Shown here piece after piece: positions 8,240-16,197 of a DNA stretch of 19,351 bases; position 1 is the first letter of the stretch, and each line of letters begins with the position of its first letter. Source of the stretch: JACJYE01 sp964432875 (lineage in GTDB: Bacteria; Bacteroidota; Bacteroidia; Chitinophagales; Saprospiraceae). Where the stretch lies: positions 1 to 19,351 of the forward strand of contig CAYSPJ010000096.1 in NCBI GenBank assembly GCA_964432875.1, read 5' to 3'. The notes beneath the pieces are model-generated. The model saw only the letters and a program-made list of their open reading frames with translations. It ran no database searches and was not told the DNA's origin. The position numbers were made by a program, and so were the translations under genes.

Positions 8240-8968
8240 TCAGCGTCGTATTTCGATGGAGTAGGTAAATCGCTCGGCATGGTAGTACCCGATGTTGTAT
8301 TCCACCGGCCGGTCGCCCGGGTCGAGCACAAAGCGCTCCCGGATCAGCACGGGCTCGCCGGGCGCGATGCGCAGCATTTTGGCGATACTCGCCGTCGCTT
8401 TTTTAGCCCTGATCTGCTCGCGGGAGGTCTTGACCGGGGTATTGTACCTGGTTTCCAACAGCTCGTACAACGGCTGGGAGAAATCCTCCTCCGGGTTGAT
8501 GCCGGTGCGCGGGTGGAAATAGCTCTCGAAATAAACAAACGGCCCGTCGGCATCGCCGCGCAGGCGCACCAGGCGCACTACCGGGGTCTTTGCGGGTAGG
8601 TTGAAAAAGCGGGCCAGCAGTTCGCTCGCCTCCTCCCAGCGCGCTTCGATCCGGTAGTTCCTGAAGGCGATGCCTTTGTCGTTCATCTCCTGGGTGAAGG
8701 AATGCCAGCTGTCCAATTGTGTGGTCACCGTCTTCGCCGCCGCTTTGGTGCCCACCCCCTTTTTCCGGACGATCAGCCCCTCGTGTTCCAGCTTGTTGGT
8801 GGCCTGCCGCACCGTATTCCGGCTGATGCCGAGTTGCTTGGCCAGCTCCACCTCCGGCGGCAGGAAAGCGCCTTGCTGGTACTTTGGCAAAGCAATCAGG
8901 CGGCGCAGCAGCGCTTCTACCTGCACATGCATCGGCACCGGGCTAGCGTGATTGATTTGCAATTCCAT
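8240..8968 (-). CDS. GntR-family regulator, HutC/UTRA subfamily
   Basis: A 242-residue regulator. The N-terminal winged helix (about 8-75) contains LPPEVELAKQLGISRNTVRQ and the wing residues EHEGLIVRKKGVGT, both typical of GntR. The rest (about 95-238) fits the UTRA ligand-binding fold, including VVRLVRLRGDADGPFVYFES and RERFVLDPGDRPVEYN. HutC-type regulators bind sugar phosphates or small metabolites and normally repress their own operon. It is the first gene of the unit and is followed within one base by the sugar kinase, so it is most likely a mannose- or mannose-6-phosphate-responsive autoregulator. A small dyad just upstream (8979-8990) is a candidate operator. Confidence 0.88.
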   Translation of the reverse strand: MELQINHASPVPMHVQVEALLRRLIALPKYQQGAFLPPEVELAKQLGISRNTVRQATNKLEHEGLIVRKKGVGTKAAAKTVTTQLDSWHSFTQEMNDKGIAFRNYRIEARWEEASELLARFFNLPAKTPVVRLVRLRGDADGPFVYFESYFHPRTGINPEEDFSQPLYELLETRYNTPVKTSREQIRAKKATASIAKMLRIAPGEPVLIRERFVLDPGDRPVEYNIGYYHAERFTYSIEIRR

Positions 8969-8978
8969 ATTTGTTCAA

Positions 8979-8990
8979 ATGTTCAGACAT
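8979..8990. promoter_or_regulatory. Candidate GntR operator
   Basis: A short dyad, ATGT-4-ACAT, lies 10 to 22 bases before the GntR start and next to the predicted transcription start. Short GT/AC-rich dyads in this position are common GntR operators. The arms are only four bases, so chance is possible. Confidence 0.3.
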
Positions 8991-8993
8991 ATA

Positions 8994-9024
8994 CAAAGAT
9001 GCAGGCTTTATTTGAATTTGTCAA
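8994..9024 (-). promoter_or_regulatory. Candidate promoter of the mannose operon
   Basis: On the minus strand a TTGACA (9019-9024) is followed, 20 bases after its TTG, by CATCTTTG (8994-9001), one base off the Bacteroidota TAnnTTTG box. The implied start would fall around 8987, inside the candidate operator, as expected for an autorepressed unit. Confidence 0.38.
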
Positions 9025-9072
9025 GAGATTGGGTGGGATTATTTTGAGGAGGCAAGGGCGGCATTTTTAGCA

Positions 9073-9121
9073 CCGCGGATGCGCGCGAATTTTTACGCGA
9101 ATGTTCGCAAATGGCTTTCGC
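9073..9121. repeat. Degenerate CGCGAATG repeat patch
   Basis: Several copies of a short word occur close together: CCGCGGATG (9073-9081), GCGCGAATT (9083-9091), ACGCGAATG (9095-9103) and TTCGCAAATG just after it. The same word family fills 19145-19270. It lies in the 269-base region between the divergent GntR and lipoprotein genes; the rest of that region, up to 9237, shows no gene. Confidence 0.6.
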
Positions 9122-9237
9122 GCCAATCTGTGTTCCCCTATGGTAAATAGTTGCTTTCCATAAATAAAAAAAAACCATGCTCTCAAGCAGCACTGGCTGC
9201 CTGATTGCCGTTCTCCAAACAGTAAAACCGCCATCAC

Positions 9238-9774
9238 ATGAAAAACCTGCTTGCTCTCCTGCCTCTCATCGCGCTGGCCCTCTTGGGGCAAAGCTGTATC
9301 CCCGAAAAAGTGGAGATACCGGAGCAGACTATTGGCCTGGCACCAGTCTATCATGAAGGCGACTGGAAGGCCATCGCCTCTGAGCCGCCGCAATCCATCC
9401 GGCGTCTGTTCAAGATTTATTACAAAGACAACTACATCTTCGCTGGGGAAAGCCAGCAGGGTATCCACGTCATCGACAATACCGACCCGGCCAACCCGCA
9501 ACCGCTCCACTTCATCCGCATCATTGGCAATTCGGATATCGCCATCCGCGGCAACGTCCTCTACGCCAATAACCTGACCGATCTGGTGGTTATCGATATC
9601 AGTGACCTGAACGATATCCGCCTGCTCAGCAGGCTAGAGGGGGTCTTCCCGCAGCTGGCCGGCGCCCCCATCCCGCTGCAATATGTCGGCTTCTTCGAGT
9701 GCCCAGATGAAGCTATGGGGACTATTGTCGGCTGGACGGAGCAGTTGCTGAAAAAGCCGGAGTGCTGGAGGTAG
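9238..9774 (+). CDS. Lipoprotein with LVIVD-type repeats (short)
   Basis: A 178-residue predicted lipoprotein: signal peptide with lipobox LGQSC, so Cys20 would be lipidated. The mature part carries the beta-propeller-like LVIVD pattern found in Bacteroidota surface proteins, in which a strand is followed by a short V-I-D motif: GIHVIDNTDPANPQPL (about 80-95) and DLVVIDISDLNDIRLL (about 116-131). It ends in a GWTEQLLKKPECWR tail. It is shorter than full LVIVD propellers and has only about two repeats. The next gene, 48 bases downstream, encodes a second protein of the same kind, so the two are probably co-expressed. No biochemical function is known to me. Confidence 0.75.
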   Translation: MKNLLALLPLIALALLGQSCIPEKVEIPEQTIGLAPVYHEGDWKAIASEPPQSIRRLFKIYYKDNYIFAGESQQGIHVIDNTDPANPQPLHFIRIIGNSDIAIRGNVLYANNLTDLVVIDISDLNDIRLLSRLEGVFPQLAGAPIPLQYVGFFECPDEAMGTIVGWTEQLLKKPECWR

Positions 9775-9822
9775 AGACAGGGCAGCAGTGGGTAACATCA
9801 TCATGATTCAAAATACTAAAAA

Positions 9823-10575
9823 ATGATACGGAACATCCTTTTCATCGGCGCATTGCTAGGCTTAATCAGTTGTGCACAAGATAGCAACCTGCCTGGGCCT
9901 TCCTCCAATACCGGGACCGGCGGCTCGCTGGCACGCTTTACCATCGTCGGCAATTTCCTCTATACCGTAGACAACACCACCCTGTCCACTTTTGACATTA
10001 GCCAGCCGGCCCAACCCAAGCCACTGCAACCAGTCGCTGTGGGCCAAGGCGTAGAGACCATCTTCCCGCTCAACAACCTCCTCTTTTTAGGTACGCAAAG
10101 CGGGATGCTGATTTATCAAATCACCCCCGAAGGCACCCCTAGCTTCGTCTCCAGCTATCAGCACATTGTGAGCTGCGACCCCGTGGTAGCCAACAACCAA
10201 TACGCCTACGTCACCCTGCGCGCCTCGGGTTGCCGCCAGGCCGCCGCCGGCGCGGCCGACTTGCTGGAGATTATCGACATCAGCAACATCCTCAACCCCA
10301 GGGTGATCGCCAGCTACGACATGGAAAGCCCCCACGGCCTGGGCTTGGACGGGGAAGCCCTCTTTGTCTGCTTGGGCCTGGGAGGGATCAAGGTGTTCGA
10401 TGCCCAAATGCCAGGCATGCTAAGCGAATTAGCCCACATCAAGGGGATAAATGCCATCGATGTCATCCCTCTGAACGGGCTGTTGCTGGTCATCGGCCCT
10501 GACCGCATCATCCAGTATGACTATACGGACTTGAATAACATCAAAAAGCTTTCGGAAATAGCGATCGGCGCCTAA
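9823..10575 (+). CDS. Lipoprotein with LVIVD-type repeats (long)
   Basis: A 250-residue predicted lipoprotein; lipobox LISC puts the lipidated cysteine at position 17. A Gly/Ser/Pro-rich linker (about 22-35) precedes a repeated strand pattern: TTLSTFDISQPAQPKPL, GMLIYQITPEGTPSFV, DLLEIIDISNILNPRVI, GGIKVFDAQMPGMLSEL and IIQYDYTDLNNIKKL. This spacing of about 40 residues fits a small beta-propeller of the LVIVD class. The stop codon overlaps the start of the following barrel gene by one base (TAATG), so the two are translationally coupled. Probably a surface-exposed or periplasmic scaffold; function not known. Confidence 0.8.
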   Translation: MIRNILFIGALLGLISCAQDSNLPGPSSNTGTGGSLARFTIVGNFLYTVDNTTLSTFDISQPAQPKPLQPVAVGQGVETIFPLNNLLFLGTQSGMLIYQITPEGTPSFVSSYQHIVSCDPVVANNQYAYVTLRASGCRQAAAGAADLLEIIDISNILNPRVIASYDMESPHGLGLDGEALFVCLGLGGIKVFDAQMPGMLSELAHIKGINAIDVIPLNGLLLVIGPDRIIQYDYTDLNNIKKLSEIAIGA

Positions 10576-11225
10576 TGAGGATACTGCTGACTATCGGTTG
10601 GTGCTTGCTGGCGCTGGGCCTGGCTAAAGGGCAGCGAGACAGCCTGCCCTACCTCCAACTCAAGAATAATGTCAGCCTGCTGATGCATCCACGGCAGCCG
10701 GGCTTTCATCTGGGGCTGGAGTATGGCTTTGTACCCCGTTTTTCTGTCCAATTGGAAGGCGGCCCGCAGCTGCGCTGGCAGCAGGCCTCCGAGCCAACTA
10801 CGGATTACTTCCGCGGCTTCCGCCTGCGCCCTGCCCTGCGCTACCATCTGAGCAGGTCGCAATACAATAATTACACTACTTTCCTGGAGCTGATGTATGA
10901 ATACCGCCACACCAAAGCAGGCATAGAAGGCGACTTCGAGCGCTTCACCCCGCTGGGCAGCTATCAACAACGGCTGGTCTATGATTTCCGCGAGCAGCGG
11001 CAGAGCTTATTCCTCAACCTCGGCATCCAGCAGGTATTCCCCAGCGGGTTTCTTTGGGAGTTCGGTGCCGGGCTAGGCACTTTCTCCGAAGAACGCCGCT
11101 ACGGCGGCGTGCCGCCCAATGCCCGCTTCATCACCAATGGCAGCTGGATTTGGCAATATGGCCGCCTGCGGGAGGAAGAACCCTTCGCCATCATGGCCTA
11201 TATCAGTCTCGGCTACCGCTTTTAA
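10575..11225 (+). CDS. Small outer-membrane beta-barrel protein
   Basis: A 216-residue protein with a signal peptide (hydrophobic 3-17, then AKGQ) and alternating polar/hydrophobic strands such as FHLGLEYGFVPRFSVQLEGG and FLWEFGAGLGTFSEERRYG. The last residues, AIMAYISLGYRF, end in phenylalanine, the classic C-terminal signal for outer-membrane barrel insertion. No named family is clear. Coupled to the preceding LVIVD lipoprotein by a one-base stop/start overlap, suggesting the two lipoproteins and this barrel work as a unit. Its 3' end overlaps the opposing DUF2911 gene by 23 bases. Confidence 0.75.
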   Translation: MRILLTIGWCLLALGLAKGQRDSLPYLQLKNNVSLLMHPRQPGFHLGLEYGFVPRFSVQLEGGPQLRWQQASEPTTDYFRGFRLRPALRYHLSRSQYNNYTTFLELMYEYRHTKAGIEGDFERFTPLGSYQQRLVYDFREQRQSLFLNLGIQQVFPSGFLWEFGAGLGTFSEERRYGGVPPNARFITNGSWIWQYGRLREEEPFAIMAYISLGYRF

Positions 11226-12105
11226 GCTGCGCCTTCCAGCTTTCTATGATGGGCCGCAGGGCGGGTTCAGACTTGGCGTAAAAGTCATCGGCCTCATCGG
11301 CCCGGCTCAGGCGGTTGGCTTGCTGGGCGGCCTCTACTGCGGCAGCATAATCACCCAAGCCCGCTTTGCTGCGGGCTTTGAGCCAGTAATTCCAGGAATT
11401 GCCCTTCAAGGCGATAGATTTTTCAGCCTGCATCAGCGCCTCATCCGGCTGCCCGGCCCAGAGCAGGAAGTTGGCTGCCTGAGCGTGGATGCTCCACTTT
11501 TTATCCGCCGCCGCAGTTTCCAAGGCAAGTTGTACTTGGGCCATTGCGCTGTCCACGGTATTGGTTTTCACTCGCAGATAGAGGCGCAGGTGCTCCCAGG
11601 ACAGCCGGATGTAGCCATTGTCGGCGTCTTGAGCGACGATGCTGTACTGGAGGCGCTCCTCGGCTGCTGCTTTGGAAAAGCGGGCTTCGACTTCTACTCT
11701 TAGGGCATCTTCCTCCTGGCTATAGCGATAGGCGCCCCACTGGCCAGCGTCCTTGTTGAATATAGCCGTCCATTGCCCCTCCTTGCGGGGGATGAGAAAA
11801 AAGGCATACTGCCCGGCGGGCAGGGTTTGCCCCTCTATCTCCACGGCAGTGCTGAATGCTATCACCGTCGCTTCGTTGGCCCCAGCCCGCCAGATTTCGC
11901 CATAAGGCACCAACGCGCCCCATATCTCCCGCCCTGCGGTGGCTGGTGCACCGTAGTGGATGGCAATATCGGTGTAGCCCAGAGTGTACGAAACCTTGGC
12001 TGGAGGGCTTTGCCGGGGCAGGTCCAGGCTTTGGGCACCTATGCTGGCCACCGAGCTGACGAAAGCCAGCATTATAGTCGAAAGCAATAATTTGAGTGGT
12101 ATCAT
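11203..12105 (-). CDS. DUF2911 domain protein with C-terminal helical repeats
   Basis: A 300-residue exported protein (signal peptide to about residue 24, ending SIGAQ). Residues about 30-180 fit DUF2911: RQSPPAKVSYTLGYTDIAIH, then GREIWGALVPYGEIWRAGAN and TLPAGQYAFFLIPR are characteristic of this Bacteroidota-rich domain of unknown function. Residues about 195-300 are alpha-helical with a TPR-like rhythm (WSIHAQAANFLLWAGQPDEA, YWLKARSKAGLGDYAAAVEA). Likely periplasmic. It is a single-gene unit facing the barrel gene at its 3' end, with a striking dyad 18 bases before its start. Confidence 0.88.
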   Translation of the reverse strand: MIPLKLLLSTIMLAFVSSVASIGAQSLDLPRQSPPAKVSYTLGYTDIAIHYGAPATAGREIWGALVPYGEIWRAGANEATVIAFSTAVEIEGQTLPAGQYAFFLIPRKEGQWTAIFNKDAGQWGAYRYSQEEDALRVEVEARFSKAAAEERLQYSIVAQDADNGYIRLSWEHLRLYLRVKTNTVDSAMAQVQLALETAAADKKWSIHAQAANFLLWAGQPDEALMQAEKSIALKGNSWNYWLKARSKAGLGDYAAAVEAAQQANRLSRADEADDFYAKSEPALRPIIESWKAQLKSGSRD

Positions 12106-12122
12106 TATCGTATGTTTTTTGC

Positions 12123-12147
12123 GTACAACAGGCTAAGCCTATTGTAC
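12123..12147. promoter_or_regulatory. 25-base dyad (operator or leader hairpin)
   Basis: Two 12-base arms, GTACAACAGGCT and AGCCTATTGTAC, flank a single A and match at 11 of 12 positions. It sits 18 bases upstream of the DUF2911 start. Such length and symmetry suit an operator for a dimeric regulator; with a one-base centre it would make a poor RNA hairpin. Confidence 0.5.
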
Positions 12148-12399
12148 CAACGTACAAATGCCTCGAATTACTGTGGTGCATGGCAAATACCTGAACGGGG
12201 ATGTGGAGCTATCTCCACTGATTTTCCCATTAGCCCGCCCATTAATTGAAAAAAATGTTAATTTGCATTAATTTTATTGTAAAAAGCATTTAATGGAAGC
12301 TATTCGCCCGGGAAATTGTTAAAATAGTAGTGCTGCTGAGTGTTTGGCCTAGAGTGCCTGGCGCTCAACAGCCATCACAACAGTCGGGTGATTTATTTC

Positions 12400-12427
12400 G
12401 GAAGGGCAGCTTGGTGTTGCCCTTTCC
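12400..12427 (+). promoter_or_regulatory. Leader hairpin before the large barrel gene
   Basis: The stem pairs GGAA and GGGCA with TGCCC and TTCC, leaving one bulged T, around a nine-base loop. It is followed by ATTTTGG rather than a long T-run. It lies about 70 bases before the likely GTG start, so it could be a weak terminator or an attenuator-like leader element. Confidence 0.3.
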
Positions 12428-12493
12428 ATTTTGGGGGAAGTACGCCAAGCGAGGATTCTGCGTTTCTATACGGACGCCCAAACGAATGCTCGA

Positions 12494-15400
12494 GTGAGGA
12501 CAGCCTGGCTACAAATATTATTCATCCTGTCTGCCGCCATTGGCGCGCTAGCCCAGCAGGGCGAGTGGGACAACCGCCGCCAGATGACCGTCGCGCCTGC
12601 GCCGGGGCCGCTGCTATTGGATAGCTTGGGCATCATCTATTCGACCTTGGCAGTGGCCGATGCGCGCAATGGCCAACAGCTCGACACCACTTATTACCGG
12701 CTGGAGGGCAACCAGCTATACTTCCTGCCGGCCGGATTGGCTTTTGATAGCTTACGCCTGAGCTTCAGGGTCTTGCCCTTCGATTTGGGGCAAGCTTATC
12801 GGCGGCTGGACACGGCCCGCACCGAGGCCGCAGAAGGACCCTTTATTGGGCTACTGTACAATCCTTATGCCCAGGAAGAGAGCATCCTCGACTTCAAGGG
12901 GCTGAATTATTCCGGCAACTTTACCCGCGGCATCTCCTTTGGAAACAACCAGGACTTGGTGCTCAACTCCAGCTTCAACCTGCAACTGGCCGGCGAGCTG
13001 GGCGAGGGCGTGGAGGTGCTGGCTGCCATCACCGATGAGAATATCCCCCTCCAGCCAGAAGGCAATACCCGCCAACTGCGCGAGTTCGACCGCATCTTTA
13101 TCCAACTCAAAAAAGGCGAGTCCAAGCTCATCGCAGGTGATTACGAGCTGCCGCGGCCCAACAGCTATTTTATGAACTACTTCAAAAAGCTGCAGGGCGC
13201 CACCTTCAGCAATAGCCTCGATGTTGGCGAAGGCCGCCTGAGCAACACTGCCAGCCTGGCTATCTCGCGGGGGCAGTTCAATCGTCAGCTCATTGTCGCC
13301 CTGGAAGGCAACCAAGGCCCTTACCGCCTGCGCGGCGCCCAGGGCGAGCGCTTCATCATCGTCTTATCAGGTACCGAGAAGGTCTTCTTTGACGGCCAAT
13401 TGCTGCAGCGTGGCCTGGAGGAGGACTACGTCATCGACTACAACCGGGGGGAGGTCACCTTCACCAATAAACGCCTGGTGACCAAAGACAGCCGCATCGC
13501 CATAGAGTTTGAGTACTCTGACCAGAGCTACGTGCGCTCCCTTTACGCCGCTGGCACTTCTTACGAAAAAGGCAAGCTGCGCCTGGACTTTAACTTCCTC
13601 AACCAACAGGACAGTAAAAACGCCACTGGTGAACTGGGGCTGACTGATGAACAGAAACGCATCCTCAGCCTGGCCGGCGACCAATTTTCCGCTGCCGTAG
13701 TGCCCAGCCTGGATACGCTGCCGGAGTTTACGCCCTTCCGCGCCGCCTACCAACTGCTGGATACGCTACTCGAATGCTTCCCCGACACCGCCCTGCAATT
13801 CCTGCAGTTCTCGACCGATCCCGAGCTGGCACGCTACACCGCCCGTTTCTCCTTCGTGGGGCCAGGGGCAGGCCAATACGTACTCGACGAGGCGCAAGCT
13901 GCCAACGAGCGGGTCTATCGCTGGGTGGGCTTCGGGCCGGACTGCCGGCCGCTGGGCGATTTCGAGCCGGTCGTCCAGCTTATCCCGCCGCGCCAGCAGC
14001 AGATGATTACCCTGGGGGGGCGCTATGCTTTTTCACCCCGCTCGGGCGTGACAGCCGAAGTGGCCTTGAGCCGACTGGACCTCAACCGTTTCTCCCAACT
14101 CGATAAAGAAGATGACCTCGGCCTGGCGGCTTTTACTGACTTCAGCCGCATTTTCCTGCTTGGTAGCGATAGCAGCGGCTGGCAATTGGCCACCAAGTTG
14201 AGCTACGAGCTGGTGCAAGCCGACTTCCGCGCTCTCAACCCCTACCGCAACCCGGAATTCCTGCGCGACTGGAACCTGGCCAACGTACAGGGCATTGGCG
14301 AGGTGCCACCGGCTCAGGAACAGCTCGGCATCGCCAGCCTGGCCCTGCAAAAGGCGGGCCTGGCCAGCTTGGCCTACAGCTTTAGCGGCTTCCTGCGCGA
14401 CAGCCTTTACGCGGGCATGCGCCACAATGCACGCTTGCGCAGCCTCCACCCGAATTGGGAGATTGATTTGGACGGCAGCCTGCTCTCGGCAGAAAGCTCC
14501 GACCAGCGCAACCGCTTCCTGCGCCCTCGCGCCACCCTGGCTCGTTCTTTCCCGCAATGGAAACAGGCCAAAATCGGCTTCTTCGGCGAGCAGGAAAAAA
14601 GCAGCCGCTTCGCCGAGGGGGAAGCCGCGCTCGAAGCCAACAGTTTTTACTTCAACCGCTACCGTTTCTTCTTCGAAGGGCCCCAGACGGAAGCCCTCCG
14701 CTTCGGTGCCAGCTTCAGCCAACGGCTCGATTATGCCCCGGTGGACACACAGTTTGAGCAGGAAGCCACCGCCACCGAAGCCAACGTGAACGGCGCCTGG
14801 GAGTGGCGCCGCAAGCAGACCCGCCTCAACCTGGCGGGAAACCTCACCTACCGGCGGCTGCGGATTGACAAGCCTGGCCTCTCTAACCTGGAGCCCGGCG
14901 AGACCTTCCTGGGCCGCTCCGACCTCAACCTCAACCTGGCCAAGGGCGCGGTGCAATCCTCCACTACCTACGAAATTGGCTCCGGGCAAGAGCCCAAGGT
15001 CGAGTTCACCTTCGTGCGCGTGCGCCCCGGCGAGGGCACCCATATCTGGCTGGATTCGCTCTACAACAACGACGGCATCATCCAGCCCAACGAGATGGAA
15101 CTAGCCCCCTTTCAGGACCTGGCCGACTACGTGCGCATCACCACCATCACCGACGACTTCATCCGCACCGACGACGTGAACCTCAACCAGAGCCTGCGCC
15201 TCAACCCCAAGGCCGTATGGTTCAACAAAACCGGCCCGCGCAAACTCCTCAGCCGCTTTTCCACCCTCTCCACCCTGGCCATCAAGCGCAAGACCCAACA
15301 GGCGGAGGATATCTCCCCCTGGAACCCCTTCCAACTGGATGTGGCCGATACTGCTCTGGTAGCGGTGAGCAGCAACATGCGCCATGTGCTCTTCTTCAAC

Positions 15401-16015
15401 CAGGCCAACCCGACCTACGATATACAGCTCAGCAGCACGGACAACCGCAACAAATTTGTGCAGACTTCCGGTTTTGAAAGCCGGCGCAATAGCGAGCTTG
15501 CCTTGCAAGGGCGCTGGAACATCACCCGCAGCCTGAGCACGAAGCTCGCTTTTGCCCAGGGCATCCGCCTGAGCGATTCGGAGTTCTTCGACGCCCGCGA
15601 TTTCTTCATCGAATACGCCAACCTGGCTCCGGAGCTTTCTTTCCTGCCCTCGCGCAATTTCCGCGCTACACTGCGCTACCAGTATCAAACCGACGAGAAC
15701 ACCCTGGAAAAGGGCGAGGGTGAAAATTCCCAGCGCCATGATTTCAGCCTGGAGGCACGCTACAACCAGTCGGCCAAAAGCTCCCTCCAGTTGCGCACCG
15801 CTTTCGTCAAGGTGGATTTCGAGGGCAACCCCAATTCGCCCGTGGGCTTCGCCATCCTCAACGGCCTGCAGCGCGGCCAAAACTTCCTCTGGAACCTCAG
15901 CCTCGACCGCCAATTGGCGCGCAATATCCAGCTCCGCATCAGCTACGAGGGCCGCAAGACGGGCCTGGCCCAGGTGATCCACACCGGGCGGGCGCAGGTG
16001 GCGGCGAATTTTTGA
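12494..16015 (+). CDS. Large outer-membrane beta-barrel protein
   Basis: A 1173-residue protein from the preferred start. The GTG at 12494 gives a clean signal peptide, MRTAWLQILFILSAAIGALA; the TTG at 12431 would put 21 odd residues before it. The N-terminal 130 residues look like a small beta domain. The body is a long series of amphipathic strands, for example FTRGISFGNNQDLVLNSSFN and DRIFIQLKKGESKLIAGDYE, and the protein ends in QVAANF, with the terminal Phe of barrel proteins. It resembles an uncharacterised family of very long Bacteroidota outer-membrane proteins and only loosely recalls SprA-like translocon barrels; I cannot assign a function. Its last 25 codons with the stop are found again at 18319-18398, behind the restriction-modification genes. 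Confidence 0.85.
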   Translation: MRTAWLQILFILSAAIGALAQQGEWDNRRQMTVAPAPGPLLLDSLGIIYSTLAVADARNGQQLDTTYYRLEGNQLYFLPAGLAFDSLRLSFRVLPFDLGQAYRRLDTARTEAAEGPFIGLLYNPYAQEESILDFKGLNYSGNFTRGISFGNNQDLVLNSSFNLQLAGELGEGVEVLAAITDENIPLQPEGNTRQLREFDRIFIQLKKGESKLIAGDYELPRPNSYFMNYFKKLQGATFSNSLDVGEGRLSNTASLAISRGQFNRQLIVALEGNQGPYRLRGAQGERFIIVLSGTEKVFFDGQLLQRGLEEDYVIDYNRGEVTFTNKRLVTKDSRIAIEFEYSDQSYVRSLYAAGTSYEKGKLRLDFNFLNQQDSKNATGELGLTDEQKRILSLAGDQFSAAVVPSLDTLPEFTPFRAAYQLLDTLLECFPDTALQFLQFSTDPELARYTARFSFVGPGAGQYVLDEAQAANERVYRWVGFGPDCRPLGDFEPVVQLIPPRQQQMITLGGRYAFSPRSGVTAEVALSRLDLNRFSQLDKEDDLGLAAFTDFSRIFLLGSDSSGWQLATKLSYELVQADFRALNPYRNPEFLRDWNLANVQGIGEVPPAQEQLGIASLALQKAGLASLAYSFSGFLRDSLYAGMRHNARLRSLHPNWEIDLDGSLLSAESSDQRNRFLRPRATLARSFPQWKQAKIGFFGEQEKSSRFAEGEAALEANSFYFNRYRFFFEGPQTEALRFGASFSQRLDYAPVDTQFEQEATATEANVNGAWEWRRKQTRLNLAGNLTYRRLRIDKPGLSNLEPGETFLGRSDLNLNLAKGAVQSSTTYEIGSGQEPKVEFTFVRVRPGEGTHIWLDSLYNNDGIIQPNEMELAPFQDLADYVRITTITDDFIRTDDVNLNQSLRLNPKAVWFNKTGPRKLLSRFSTLSTLAIKRKTQQAEDISPWNPFQLDVADTALVAVSSNMRHVLFFNQANPTYDIQLSSTDNRNKFVQTSGFESRRNSELALQGRWNITRSLSTKLAFAQGIRLSDSEFFDARDFFIEYANLAPELSFLPSRNFRATLRYQYQTDENTLEKGEGENSQRHDFSLEARYNQSAKSSLQLRTAFVKVDFEGNPNSPVGFAILNGLQRGQNFLWNLSLDRQLARNIQLRISYEGRKTGLAQVIHTGRAQVAANF

Positions 16016-16021
16016 GGGGGG
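15936..16021 (+). repeat. Direct repeat copy A (3' end of barrel gene)
   Basis: These 86 bases, covering the last 25 codons and stop of the barrel gene plus the first six G after it, align without gaps to 18319-18404 with 8 mismatches (about 91% identity). The two copies are in the same orientation and bracket the methyltransferase and endonuclease genes. Confidence 0.95.
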
Positions 16022-16170
16022 GGATCACAGCTCTGGTCGCAGCCTTATCAGAATCTAGTTGCGAGGGTAAATTTCTATTACGGAAAGCCTGAACATTGAA
16101 TCAAAGCTTATTTTTATACAAAAAATACAAAATATTCGCCAAAAAAAACAAAACAAACAATAAAAAACGC

Positions 16171-16188
16171 TATTTTTGTCTCCAAAGG
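16171..16188 (+). promoter_or_regulatory. Promoter -7 box and ribosome site of the methyltransferase
   Basis: TATTTTTG (16171-16178) matches the Bacteroidota TAnnTTTG box exactly, 19 bases before the ATG at 16198; no -33 TTG is seen at the right distance. AAAGG (16184-16188), nine bases ahead of the ATG, is a plausible Shine-Dalgarno site. Both favour the start at 16198 over the longer TTG-initiated frame. Confidence 0.45.
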
Positions 16189-16197
16189 TATTACCTC

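Larger units (their letters stand above)
12106..12493. other. Divergent intergenic region with dyads
   Basis: This AT-rich stretch between the DUF2911 gene and the large barrel gene contains no supportable gene. It holds a near-perfect 25-base dyad at 12123-12147 and a hairpin at 12400-12427, listed separately. I found no exact TAnnTTTG box; the AT-rich block at about 12240-12330 is the likeliest promoter zone for the barrel gene. Confidence 0.5.

Noticed and set aside
8239..8331. Longer N-terminus for the ROK kinase
   Set aside because: It would overlap the GntR UTRA coding region and add residues with no family match; the ATG at 8238 fits the ROK N-terminus.
14033..15982. Long minus-strand open frames opposite the large barrel gene
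   Set aside because: Antisense to a continuous 1173-codon gene with signal peptide and barrel-like strands; these frames are GC-driven shadows.
16096..16197. Longer N-terminus for the methyltransferase from a TTG
   Set aside because: The added 34 residues are Lys/Asn-rich translation of an A-rich leader that contains the TAnnTTTG box and a ribosome site.
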